NCBI GenBank assembly: GCA_963678675.1
Contig: OY783197.1
Span: forward strand, 3,134,400-3,198,399
Direction: 5' to 3'
Origin: Xiphydria camelus
Lineage: Eukaryota; Arthropoda; Insecta; Hymenoptera; Xiphydriidae
DNA: 64,000 nt
Shown: one piece after another, positions 29,857 through 41,169 of the stretch
Layout: every line of letters begins with the position of its first letter
How positions within the stretch are numbered: the first letter of the stretch is position 1
Translations under genes and position numbers: made by a program
The notes under the pieces: generated by a model
Told to the model about the DNA's origin: nothing
The model's database searches: none
What the model saw: the letters and a program-made list of their open reading frames with translations, nothing else

Positions 29857-32552
29857 TTATAGAAGAGTCCGTAAAACCGATAGATATCCCATGGATGCTT
29901 TTATTGACTGAAACGAAATTGCGTCGTTAGGCTATCGCTTGATAAGTATGTTCGGGAACGATGTTTTGGATTCGAACAGATCAAGAAATATGGATTGTTT
30001 CCTTAATTCCTTTTGGTATATACTTACACAGGTCATGGTACTGCGGGAAATGACGCTAAATCCACCCGCGGATAAGTATAGAGGCTTTTGCGATCGCGCC
30101 ATACAAAGTATGATGGATTTAGCACTTTCATTGGGCATGTCGTACCAATCGCAATCGTAGAAAGCCTCGTAGACACTCGTGCTCTGCAATGTATAAGAGA
30201 AACGAAAAAATGTAAAAGAGAGAGCGCTATTATAGGAAATCTCTGATCACACACACACGCGCGGTATTCTTTTCCATAAATTAAATACCTCTCGAATGAG
30301 ATGCTCGCCGACGGTGCAATGAGAGTAAAATACCGCAAATACCAGAAATCCGTAAAACGCGAATTTGAGAAAGTCCGCCTTTTGTCCGTTGGCGAAATTC
30401 TGCGACCAGATACATACGTGCCTCAGTACGATGAAAACCGAAAAGAGGCGCGTTCAACGGTTCCCAGTAAACATGCGTACATTATGCGTGTGATGAACGA
30501 TTGTTCGGTATACATTTTGTATCAATGTACAATGTGTATTCGAGTTTGAGACAGGCGATATGCCGTAGTCTCTAAACTATACGTTATTGGTTGTTGACTT
30601 GAGAATACTGTGATAACAATTGATTGTAACGACTTCCCAGTACTCGGCAATCGTTTCTAGAGAAAATCACTAAACTCTATTCCTCTAGTAGCGTATATAT
30701 GAGTCGTATACTTGCAAAACTCACTCTTCGAGAAAAATTTAAAAATCGATATATAACGCCATCTGTCTCGGAATAATATTCTGATGCAGGTGTGTGGCGT
30801 ATATATCTCGATTTTTAAATTTTGGCTGTCAATTGGCTGGTATTGGGGAAAAGTGGTTTAAGTCCAAAATTTGCTGAAATATGTTAAGCAGATCAATCAC
30901 TTCTGAAAACGAGTATCTACGGTAGGGACAAGTGATATAAGCCTAGTCCAAATAACAAAATAAGTCATTTTTACTTATTAAGGCTTATATCACTTGTATC
31001 TACCGTAGATACCCGTTTTCAGAAGTGATTGATCTACTTAACACATTTTTTAGCCAATTTAGGACTTGTACCACTTTTCCCCAACAGCAGCTAATCGTCG
31101 CGCACTGACAAGGAAAGTACTCGAGGTGTACCTCATCGATTTTCTTCATTCTGCGATATGTTGTAGTATATCAAAAAACATTAGACAGGTATTTTTTTGT
31201 ACGTGCTAATTCGGTTATTTAAGGAGTGAAAATCACCCCTAAACTTGACCCCCTAAGACCAATTTTCTACGATTTCTCAAAAACTACGTTGAATTTCTTA
31301 ATGAAACAAATTGAATATATTTGATAAGGAATAATATTTTTCACTGAGAAAACGTTAATTTTTAACTGGGGTGTTGGGTACACCCCAGGTGAGCTTTTAT
31401 GTTTCAAAAACCCATGTGAGTAACGAAGGGTTAAATAAACGTAGCAGGTGTGACCTTTGTTTGTACGTATATTATACGGATAGGGATGGGTATTTACTGG
31501 GTTCTTCTTAAAAACATCGACAGCGAGACGCACCGTTAAAACTTGAAAGCCAATGATGCAGACCTGAGAAGTACCCCCTATTAGTTGCGCCAAAAGCATC
31601 GCGCTGAACGCTGTTCTGACCGATTTTCCCATTCTACAACGTACAAAACACACCAAACGTCGGGTTGAAAGTAAATTTATCAAATTTTATCAACCGTTAA
31701 TTTTACCGTAACAGTCGATCGTGAGCTTCGATTATATCACACAGTTCCTTGTTGCATTTAGTCGAGTCGCTACTGATGTTGCGGATTCGATGCGCCAGGA
31801 TAGATAACTGACCACAAATATGAAATACCAGAGTTATCATCAAGCAGTCGGAACTACCTTGAATTAAGTTGCACATGAAGTAGAAAGGAACTTCTACGAT
31901 GTACGAGAGGGCGTAAGTTTGTGAATCGTTTATCCGATAGAACGTGTGGAACCGATAAGGCAGCTCGAATTTCGGCGTCATAATTTGCGCTCCGATTGGT
32001 GAGGCATCTTGAAAAGTGAAGATATTGGCATATTCTTAACGATTGTAATGAATAAATGCGATCGTTATTCGAGTACTCACTAGCTTCTAGAATACTCGCC
32101 AAAGGCTTCATGACGTACAACGTAGAGGTCCCAATGGTAAACAACATCAGCCGCTTGACAAATACCTTCGACTCGGCAGAATTCGCTACGAAGATTCTTC
32201 TCTCATCTCGCGTCTTGTACTTCCCGATATCCACGTCCTCTACAACTTCCCTCAGCAACTCGCCCAGACGACGATTATGATAACGCATCATGATAAGTCT
32301 GAGCAATATCATCGATAAGCCGAAGTTCTCCGTCAAGTTCATCACTACGTGTTCGAGATCGGACAGGAAGAGGACGAGATCCGCGTACTCCAGTATCATC
32401 ATAATGAAAAAATAGATAAACTGAAGGGAGTAGCATAGATTTTTGGGTTCTTCCGGCCAGAGAGCCAACATCGAGAGCAACCACTTGTTCCAAGTTAGTA
32501 GACGTACCGCTTGATTGAAATCTTCCTGTTTCTTTTGGGAAGAATGAGACAT
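29857..32552 (-). CDS. Odorant receptor (7tm_6 family), six exons, 396 aa
   Basis: An insect odorant receptor, a seven-helix ligand-gated channel subunit that works with Orco in olfactory neurons. Exons on the minus strand are 32081-32552, 31707-32007, 31534-31633, 30289-30399, 30028-30183 and 29857-29907; all phases agree (1, 2, 0, 0, 0). Family marks are the N-terminal WNKWLLSMLALWPEE, the TM5/6-side FSAMLLAQLIGGTSQVCIIG, the TM6 exon LKFAFYGFLVFAVFYSHCTV then GEHLIRE, the penultimate exon FYDCDWYDMPNE with MARSQKPLYLSAGGF, and the short last exon SIKASMGYLSVLRTLL. The length matches the family (about 380-410). The start ATG at 32552 precedes a normal N-terminus. Intron 3 (30400-31533) holds miniature transposons. 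No frameshift or stop is seen, so it is probably functional. Subfamily unassigned. Confidence 0.93.
30843..31084. mobile_element. 242-bp foldback miniature element in odorant receptor intron 3
   Basis: The ends TTGGGGAAAAGTGGT and ACCACTTTTCCCCAA are complementary. Further inward pairs include CAATCACTTCTGAAAACG and TAGGGACAAGTGATATAAGC with their complements. Almost the whole element is one stem. Confidence 0.88.
31131..31430. repeat. Dispersed repeat plus partial piggyBac-like element end
   Basis: The segment 31131-31260 matches 60985-61130 in direct orientation (CGATTTTCTTCATTCTGCGA, GTTGTAGTATATCAAAAAAC, AATCACCCCTAAACTTGACC). The segment 31260-31430 is the inverted counterpart of the left part of 29177-29758 and ends GTGAGTAACGAAGGG followed by TTAA. 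Confidence 0.75.
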
Positions 32553-32559
32553 TTTACAA

Positions 32560-33575
32560 AGATCATGATACCGAAAACTAAAATTTTTAAAGAAAAAAAC
32601 ATGTTTGAGGCTATGTATGCTAAGGAATTTCTAACCTGCTAACTCACATGAAATCAGATTTTCAGGAGCGAGAACAAAACTGTCTTGATCAATACAAAAG
32701 TTCTTATATGACAACGGATTTTAACGCAATAGTTCTCAGTATTTGTCTAACCTTTTTTTTTTAAGTAAAATATATGTAAATTATTTAGTCTAGTCTCTAG
32801 CCATGAAGTTGCCGAGTATCAAAACATCTTAAAATCGTAAAATATGGAGTTAGCAGGTTAACAAATTTAGCCGACGATATGCTATTGATAGTCGAGTAGG
32901 TGGATGGTGTATTCTCTCTCGTTATCGTATCTCTATTTCTGTTTCTTTTCGATTATTCTTCTACCAAAGTACGGTACGATTATTCTATTTGAGAAAGCGT
33001 TTAATGGCGACATTACGCTACATTAGCAAAATGGTAGCACCCCGATAGAAATATGCGAAGTGAGAATATCGAGTATGGCTCTCACCTGCATTATCAGAGA
33101 CACGCACTATTTATTTGCCGTCCACGACTTGCGAGATACTATCGAGTAGACGGATACATGGGTCCTAAAGTAACATTTGGACTAACTGTGATTGGTCGGA
33201 TAAGTCTAACATCGCGATATTCAGAAATGGCGCAGAACCTATAATCAATTTCTCGTTAGAGTTAATGTCCGAATAATGTATGCGCGTGCTACCTTTTTCA
33301 CCTGGAGCTGTGTTGTTGCACTTAGTGATGTTGTTCTACCTGCGAAGTAAACTCTAATTGTGCTCTCAACTGATCGATACGTGATTTGAGTTACGGGAAG
33401 ACTTGTGAGGGTCAACTTTCGATGCTGTTTTTTCTTCGTAGCTTCCATCTTAACAGACACTTCTGGGTATAGGTACCTGCATAAATTACGCGTTCAGAGT
33501 TCTGCGTTCATTTCTTGGAGTTCCGACGGAACACAGGCGGCGGTCAATTAACCAGCGTTTCAGTTTTGTTCAAAA
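32560..33575. other. Region upstream of the odorant receptor
   Basis: The promoter side of the receptor. AT-rich, with a poly-T run at about 32753. No other gene is seen. Sequence near 33480-33560 may be the flank of the Harbinger fragment. Confidence 0.4.
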
Positions 33576-33585
33576 TATTGTGCGT

Positions 33586-33711
33586 GCATTGCTTTTGTGG
33601 AGCCTGGAGGCGACCAAGAGAAAAAGAAAAAGGAAAGACTGGGTGCACCCAATAAACAGCAAGAGAGAAGATGATGGAGAATTTCATACTCTTTTTACTG
33701 AATTGCTTGTT
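33586..33711 (+). pseudogene. PIF/Harbinger (HARBI1-like) transposase N-terminal fragment
   Basis: A frame of 42 codons contains a run of Lys/Arg and then DWVHPINSKREDDGEFHTLF, ending TELLV and a stop. The W-V-H-P-I-N-x-K-R-E-x-x-G-E-F-H-T-L pattern is the conserved N-terminal block of HARBI1-type nucleases. The catalytic domain is absent, so this is a truncated relic. Confidence 0.7.
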
Positions 33712-34285
33712 TGACTAGCTCCGTGGTAAAATGATAAATTAAATAAATACACGTATTAAATTCGTTTATACAGATAAATTTACAATCGAGGAATACTGGG
33801 AAGAATTGCTTAGATGGTATGAAGAGCAGGTACTATAATTAGATCAATCTGTGATAATACGAGGAACGTCCTCAGAGATCTGCTTAACTGTTGCCAAAGG
33901 AGATGAGACTGGAGATCAGACAGATAAGGAGAAAAGAGATGAGGATAGTGGTGAGGGAGATGGGATTAGAGGATGCGATATGAGAGAGAGAGAGAGAGAG
34001 AGAGAGAAGAGAGAGGTCAGTTAGAGGAGAGTAAAATGGCAAAAATAGTCGAAGCAGATACAAAACCAATAATTAAGAAAGTGATAACATCACAAAATGA
34101 TCCTCAGTTGATACAAAAATTAACAGGTAAAACAAACTTGCGTAAAAATGAAAAGGATGACTCGATTTTTGAAAAACTAGAAAAACAAGAAAAGAGACTG
34201 AATGAAATGATAGGATCTATGGGAAACATGTGTAAATCGAAAACGCTGCGATTTTAAAGACGGTAATAGATGAGGTAACTGAAAA
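33712..34285. other. Short open frame and (GA)n microsatellite
   Basis: A (GA)n run occupies about 33981-34014. A 94-codon frame (33973-34257) reads out of it into a Lys/Glu-rich peptide (KLEKQEKRLNEMI); it could be a fragment of a mobile-element coiled coil, but nothing else supports it. Confidence 0.35.
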
Positions 34286-34288
34286 AAA

Positions 34289-34518
34289 AAATAACGAGTT
34301 AGTCATTCTAACTTGCAATAGATGTGTAAACATCTGGCAGAACAATGTTCCGTGGAAGTGGTATATTCGGGGTTAAAGAAAATTATTAAAACAAAATAAT
34401 GATCATTTTGTTTTAATAATTTTCTTTAACCGAATATACCCACATCACTTCCACGTAACATTGTTCTGCCAGATGTTTACACATCTATTGCAAGTTAGAA
34501 TGACTAACTCGTTATTTT
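34289..34518. mobile_element. 230-bp foldback miniature element
   Basis: The left arm AATAACGAGTTAGTCATTCT and the right arm, its complement, form one long stem with CATCTGGCAGAACAATGTT inside each arm. A half copy is at 47770-47842. Confidence 0.88.
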
Positions 34519-34520
34519 GA

Positions 34521-35693
34521 TTTCAAATCGCGTCGCGTCGCAATTCAAAGCGATACACTCCTCTATAGTTTTATTCAACGCGCGGCAATGATTCTAAAGC
34601 TTCCAAAGTGCAGTCTGTTCCAATTAGAGATGCATTTCGGTCGCGTTAATATTCCCGCATCTAATCGTATGAGTGCGAGTGAGAAAGCGAACCCCGAGTC
34701 GGACCTCTCACTCGTATTTGCACGATCGACCTCGCCAATCTTCGGAAGCCTCCGTGAGCGCTCGCGTACCGGCTTCCCGCGCAAACGGGCGATCGGGCAA
34801 GTGGCGGCGTGGCACTGATATGTTTCAGAAGTGGTTTTTATTCGTTCGCTTCACAGTAAATTTCGCTTACATTCGGTTAAAAACTGCGCGGGAACGTTAA
34901 CGAGTATTGAGGCAATGTTCTTTTTATATATTATGACGTGGGAACCACCGTACAGCTTCGCTACGAAGGTATGTTGCTTTGCTTCGTCGAATTGCTCTCG
35001 CATCACGTTCTCGGCGTACGGCGACCGCGATATCTGAATTTGCTCGTTGAATCGAGTCCGGGGGTGTGTTCACCGTAAATTCGGTCGATTCGATCAAAAT
35101 CCGTGGTAATTTCGATTTCAAATCGCATCGCGTCGCAATTGAAAGCGTTACATAGCGTTGTAGTTTTATTCAATGCGCGGCAGTGATTCTCCCATCTAAT
35201 CGTAGGAGTGCGAGTGAGAAAGCGAACCACGAGTCGGTCCTCTCACTCGTGCCCGCACGATCGACCTCGGCAACCTTCGGAGGCCTCCGTGAGCGCTCGC
35301 GTACCGGCTTCCCGCGCAAACGAGCAATCGGACTAGTGGCGGCGTGTCACTAATTGCGTATATGTTTCAGAAGTGGTTTTTATTCGTTCGGTTCACAGTA
35401 AATTTCGCTTGCACTTTGTTAAAAAGTGCGCGAGATCGTTAACGAATATGCGGGGAATGTTTTTCTTGTATGTTTTGAGGTGGGAACCACCGTAGAGCTT
35501 CGTCACGAAGGTATATTTCTTTGCTTCATCGGATTGCTCACGCATCACATCTCGGTGTACGGCGACCGCGATTTCTACATTTGCTCGTTATATATCGGGT
35601 TCCAGGGTGTGTTCACCGTAAATTCGGTCGACTCGATCAGATTCCGGGGTAATTTCAATTTCAAATCGCGTCGCGAGAGAGAGAGAGAGAGAG
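34521..35693. repeat. Tandem duplication of a CpG-rich ~570-bp unit
   Basis: The word TTTCAAATCGC occurs at 34521, 35116 and 35659. The two units share GAGTGCGAGTGAGAAAGCGA, CCTCCGTGAGCGCTCGCGTA, AGAAGTGGTTTTTATTCGTT and GGTGTGTTCACCGTAAATTC. Unit 1 has about 60 extra bp. Unit 3 is cut off at once by a (GA)n run (35674-35693). Unusually CpG-rich for the neighbourhood. No coding frame is conserved between units. Confidence 0.9.
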
Positions 35694-37559
35694 TACCAAT
35701 TTCGTTCTATGTGCGGAATGTAAGTGTCTCGTATCAAACCGTACATTTTCCCGTGGTAATCAAATAGAACTCGCATATTAGCATGTCTAGTTGGAACAAG
35801 ACATTGGGTTTTTCGAGAAAATACGATGTAATTTCTACGGAATCTTGTGTATTTTGATGCCTCCGAGTTATCCACGCGCGGTCAAATCTATTTTTCGATT
35901 GATTGAGGCAATTCTTGGTGGATTTTTTGGAAAAGGCTGTCCTAATCCTGGGGGTTTACATTTGTATCGTTTCAGCGACTAATAATTGAAGTCTTGTGGA
36001 TGTCATCCCGGAGGACAGAGGCGAGCACAAGTCTCGGGTCATAATGAGTCGGATATAGGATGTGAGGATGTTGAATACACTGGATCGATATTTGCACTGT
36101 AACCTTTTGAGAACGGTGAGTGTTTGAAAATAATACTTTGACTTTGCACGATACCTTTGGCAATCATTCCCTGGCGTTATGTTAAATCTTTGTTACACAT
36201 TGAAGTAAACCATGGCGAATAAAATGAACAGGCCATATTTTTTAAATTACAGCAAAAATGAGCATTCTTTTCATTCGCATCGCTTCTTTCTTCACTGAAG
36301 AAGCTGCACGAATGTGTGTGATCAGAGTACTTATTTTTACTACAAATTTAAGAAATATGGATTTCAGCAGATTCGACTAGGTCTACCCTATATGAACGCA
36401 TACAACTATTTTTGTTATTAGTTAACCAGCGCTCTCTTTCTATAAATATATCCGCCTTTCGTTTGTTATTCGTATATTGCTTTGCATATAAAAAATCATA
36501 ACTTTAGCTTCCCATTCGACTCTACTTCTCTTTCTTGTCAACTCAATGAACAATTAATCGAACTTGTACTTGATGATAAAGAAATGTCCTAACGGTGGCA
36601 TCTCAAATTTTTTAAGGTCAAAAATCCTTTCTATTCATCTATTAATTTTTGTAACATACCTGAAATCTTGACTGCTTCTTTCAATTTCATTCTACTTTGC
36701 TACTAACTTGGTATAACTAATCAGACTCATATTTGACGATAAGGAGATGCAGAGTGTTCATATCGTAATTTCAAATTTTTCGAGACCTACATTCTTCCCC
36801 ATGTATAATATACGTAATCGGTATTTGACAAACATGTGTGAATATAAAGTACGTGTCTACTGAAGAATTTTACTCTCGAGAACGTACGAGTTTTATTCGC
36901 GAATGCGTACCAATTTGCGGCTGTTTCTGTACTTACAAGCGGAAAACTCGCGCACTCTTGATAGTAAAATTCACGTGGATATCCAGTTTTACGTATGTGA
37001 CGAATTAAACGAACTTCTCAGCTTTTGTTTCGAATCCAAATTATTTTGGATGCACTGTAAAGCTGTCCAATGTATCGAAAAATTGAAATTCTAGACAATT
37101 AATTATTTACTCGTGCGTCCAAGAGCAAGAGACCTTTCGTGACGTGAATTAATTTGGCAAAAATGACCTGTTCTTGCTTGTTCTACACTAAATAGTTTTG
37201 CGATTAATTTGAGAGCTCAACGATTATTATTTAATTATGTAAAATGCTTGCTTTTTATAGTAAAATCGCAGAACTTATCGAGATTTTTATTCTATGGCCA
37301 ATTAGAGCAGAAGAGCTACGAAAAACGGGCCATATTTGTGTCAATTAAATAACGTCACGACGCTATCAAAAGTGTTGATTTTTCGGAAACCCTGAATTAA
37401 AATTTATTTATTATTTTGACCTCATACATATCGACATTTATAGTATGCAAATATTTTTATTTTAAGGAATCTTATCTTACCTTAAATCATAACTAACAGC
37501 ATGCCGATTTTCTGAAATATCGTTTTCATGTTTCTGAATGCAAAGATCCTAGTCTGGTA
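35694..37559. other. Intergenic AT-rich DNA
   Basis: No gene or clear repeat was recognised. Short open frames (for example 36903-37094) have no support. Confidence 0.4.
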
Positions 37560-39400
37560 TGAATAATACAACGCTGAACATATCTGAAATAAAACCACTG
37601 CTTCTTGCCTTGAGACTACTGCCCCTGTATTTTCGAGAATAAAAATCACTGATTCTTTCTCTCAAACGAAATGTTGCCACTTTCTTCTCGACCAAAATGC
37701 TACAGATTTTCTCTACAGCAAAATGACCATGTAACCAAATGAAATAGAATACCGTATCCTACCTCATAAATGCATTGACACTTCCTTTCAAATGAAGCAC
37801 GTCATCCCTTTTTCAATTACAAACATTGATTCTCACATTCCATCGAAACCACCACTTTTTCCTTTCACAAGGAAATAGGTACCTACCAGAGCTATAGTGC
37901 GGATTACCTTTTCTCCTATTCCGATTGATTTTATCAGTGTACTTGGCTTTTTTCTTTAATAATGCTTTAATAATTTAATTCTCATTTTGCAGCTCCAAAA
38001 TATTTACAAATTCAATTCGTCTTCCTAGCTCACCTTTCTGTTATTTTTCTTGTTATTTTTGCCTGAGCGAGAATCATTTGTCCGAAATATCCTAATCGTT
38101 ACCATCCCTGAAATATTCATTTCTCACTCAATCGAATATACTGTGTCCTTTCCTTTAGTAAACCCTGACTAGGTACCACAGTGCCATGCCATTTTTCGTA
38201 ATATCGAGTGAACACATTAAACCCTCCTCTCAGTCAAAGAAGTATCTTTCTTTTATACGAATATGCGGAATCCAATTTTTGATGCAAGATGTTTCAACTC
38301 TCTTATCGATCGATGATAGAGCGTCTGTCTCTCAAGTAAATTTCTACCATTGAAGAAGAGGTATAATTAAAAGCAAAGACACAATCCGATTTTGCACGCA
38401 GTACCGCAGTCTCCTTACAAACGATTACAGTGAATTGTTTCCAAAACGGAGACTGTGCATTCTCGCTTCAAGTAGGAATACTGAATCTCGCTTAAAGCGA
38501 AGACAGTACATCCTCCCCTCGAGGGTGCTTACGTTCGACCATTTACTAAAACGAAGTTAATGCATTCTCTTGTCAAACGAAAACACCGAATCCTCCTTTA
38601 AAGTGGAGATAGCGCCTCATTTTCTCAAGTAGAAAAACTGGATCTTCTTCTAAACTTAAGTCAGTGTATCCTCCTCTCAAGCGGAAACACTGGATCCTCT
38701 CTCAATAGCGAAGACGAGTGTCCTTATTCACATCGCACTTTTATTGCTAACAGTGTCCTTAGAATTCTCATCTGTATCGCTGTTAAGGTCGCAGACGCGT
38801 CACTCCATTAATAGTGTACGAACGAAAAATAGAACGGCACTTTTAACGCAAGGTGTTCTCCTGTCGCATGGAAATACTAGATCCTTCCTCTCAAGTGGAC
38901 ATACTAGATTCTCCTCTATAAAATGGAGATAGCGCGACGTGTTACCTCAAGTGGAAACACTGGATCCGCCTCTAAAATGAAAATAGTTCATCATTTTCTC
39001 AAGAGGAAATACCGGACCTTCCTTAAAAATGAAGACAGTGCTCCTCTCAAGCGAAAGCACGGCATCTTAACGTGTTCTCCCATCATATGAAAGTGTTATA
39101 TCCTCCCGTAAAACAAAGATCGCATTTCCCTGTCATGTGGAAATCCATCCTCTCTTAAAACGCAGACAGTGCATTCTCCCATCATTATATTGTTTGGAAT
39201 GTTGTATCCTCCGGCAAAGCGAAGACAATGAATTCTCCTATCACGTGGAAACGCCGGATCCTTTCCCAAAAAGAAGACGGTGTATCTTCCTCTCCATCGA
39301 AGGTACCGAATATCCTTGAAGGCCTATCGAAGACTTTCCTCTCAAGTGGCAACGCTTCTTCCTCCTCACACGTGAACCTCGATCTCGGTCGTAACGAAAT
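37560..39400. repeat. Degenerate ~50-bp minisatellite
   Basis: Variants of CTCAAGTGGAAACACTGGAT and CCTCTAAAATGAAGACAGTG alternate over about 1.8 kb, clearest from 38460 to 39400. Successive ACTGGATC/CCGGACC words at 38637, 38688, 38956 and about 39007 give a spacing near 51 bp or a multiple. Earlier units (from about 37560) are heavily diverged. No open frame persists. Confidence 0.72.
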
Positions 39401-40604
39401 CATTTAATTTCAGACGACAGGCTTCAGCCAGCACTGCAACTACCAAACAAAGACTTCCGCGGTGTATCTATGATGCGACATCTACGTCAAATTCGTCTTG
39501 GACCGGACTCGCACGATTCTCTGCGATTTTCAGTCCGTGACTCTCGCATAAGCAGCGAATGATGTTGTAATTTCTAGTAGCAAAGCAGCAACGTGCTCCT
39601 TTGTGTCTCATGTATATTAATAAAGAGTGAAGTACGAACTCTTTGTTTTGTCGATAGACTTCTTTCATCGCGAGAGGTACCATCTTGGTTCTTGCACCCT
39701 TTCGAAAGAGAGAAGAGAACTTAAGGTTGTTGCTATTACGACGAATAATTCATTATACTATTATTGTGTGTATATCTACATATATTTAATTTGGTCTCAG
39801 TATTATATACTATATAAGCACCTTAATGAATTAAGTTACCGCTGGATACTTTGTATGGTGTAATATCGGGTGTGTGTGTTATGATGAATAATATATTTAC
39901 ATTTATGACTATCGTTTGGCTTTAATTGAGTAATCGTTATACGATACAATGAATTGTGGCTACAAGTTCCCACTCAATAATGATTATCCTTATTGTCCTT
40001 CCTATGGCTATTATGTAAATAATGGCTGCAGACTTACAGGGAGACCATGACTGCTAAATATCGAAGTTGTAAATCGGTAAGTCATACAATCATTTAGCTA
40101 CGACACTTAAGGGTATATACCGTCTTAAGAAATAATTGAAAACGGAGGAGATATAGTCAATAATCACAAAAATGCATTAAAACGAATTACATCGTGGGGA
40201 GATCGAGTTTTTACGGAGTATAATATTACTAAGAGGAGAACTTGATTTATTCTATAAATTAGCTCTATAAATAAGCTGTAAATTTGAGGGTAAATTGGAA
40301 ATCAATGTATTCTAGATATTTTAATGGAATTTCATTTTTATATTGTCGATTGAAATTTTATATCCATTGATACTTTGTTTTAATTTCATTATTCATTGAA
40401 AATATTTAGATGCGCGAATACGTCACGTCATCGTTCGCTACTCGTGAGTCAAATTTCGCTTGTCGTTTGTTCTCGATGAGAGAAATTAGTACCTATAATG
40501 ATACCGTACATGCCTTGTATTGGATTTATTTTCAGTTAAACGTGATTTTATCAGCAATTCCACATTTCTGCGGCTCTCAATGTTTTAACCTCTATTTCCT
40601 TCAG
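39401..40604. other. Intergenic AT-rich DNA
   Basis: No gene is supported. An 80-codon frame at 40410-40649 runs across the acceptor of the exon at 40605 and is probably a shadow. Confidence 0.4.
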
Positions 40605-40720
40605 CAGATATCGTTCAACAATATCGGAGATATTCTGAGATGGCCCTAAAAAATTCTCGAAAAGGATGGTTGGACGTAAAATATTGGGCTGAAGCAGATG
40701 ACTTCGAAGAAGAGGCCGCC
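40605..40720 (+). CDS. Candidate exon of an unidentified gene
   Basis: A pyrimidine-rich acceptor ATTTCCTTCAGCAG (tandem NAG NAG) leads into an open frame DIVQQYRRYSEMALKNSRKG then WLDVKYWAEADDFEEEAA. It ends at GCCGCC|GTAAGT, an excellent donor, in phase 0. The frame may be internal or may start at the ATG at 40640. Good splice sites on both sides and protein-like composition favour a real exon. Gene family not recognised. Confidence 0.5.
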
Positions 40721-40835
40721 GTAAGTCCCGCCGGTCTCCTAGAGTAGGCTTATTTCACGTTAAATCGGTAGTCCGTTTCGTACAAATCGTAATGAATAAA
40801 TTCAGGTATTTGGTTAGCCGATTTTCGTGGAATAG

Positions 40836-40997
40836 GCCTATGTGGAGGGATCTCCGGGGGCAGTGCAAGAAGATTTCAGTAAGCAGCCATCGCCTCGACG
40901 AAGGGAATCACGCAGAGGGGTTCGTACGTCTTCGAGTCCCTCCGGTTTTCGATCATGTCGCAGGACGATTGGTCCGAACCGACACCGAAAACTGGTT
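40836..40997 (+). CDS. Possible next exon of the same unidentified gene
   Basis: After TTTTCGTGGAATAG the phase-0 frame encodes AYVEGSPGAVQEDFSKQPSP then an Arg/Ser-rich basic stretch. It could end at a GT at 40995 or 40998. It follows the 40605-40720 exon by a 115-nt intron with matching phase. Two other frames across the same DNA are also open, so the reading is uncertain. Confidence 0.3.
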
Positions 40998-41169
40998 GTA
41001 ATTTTCATACCTTTCGACAACTGTGCACGGTGACCACGAGTCGAAGCCTTCACCCGTTTCGGCTCGTGACTTTCTCGCTATGCTTTCAATAATTTCAGGT
41101 TTAGCATCTCATCGTTTCCTTCGCGATATTCGGTAGAAGTCTTTCTGGATCTCGCGTAATTAGCGTTAA

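Noticed and set aside
33973..34257. 94-codon frame after a (GA)n run, considered as a retroelement gag or LINE ORF1
   Set aside because: Only a short Lys/Glu-rich helix, no further domain, and the start lies in a microsatellite.
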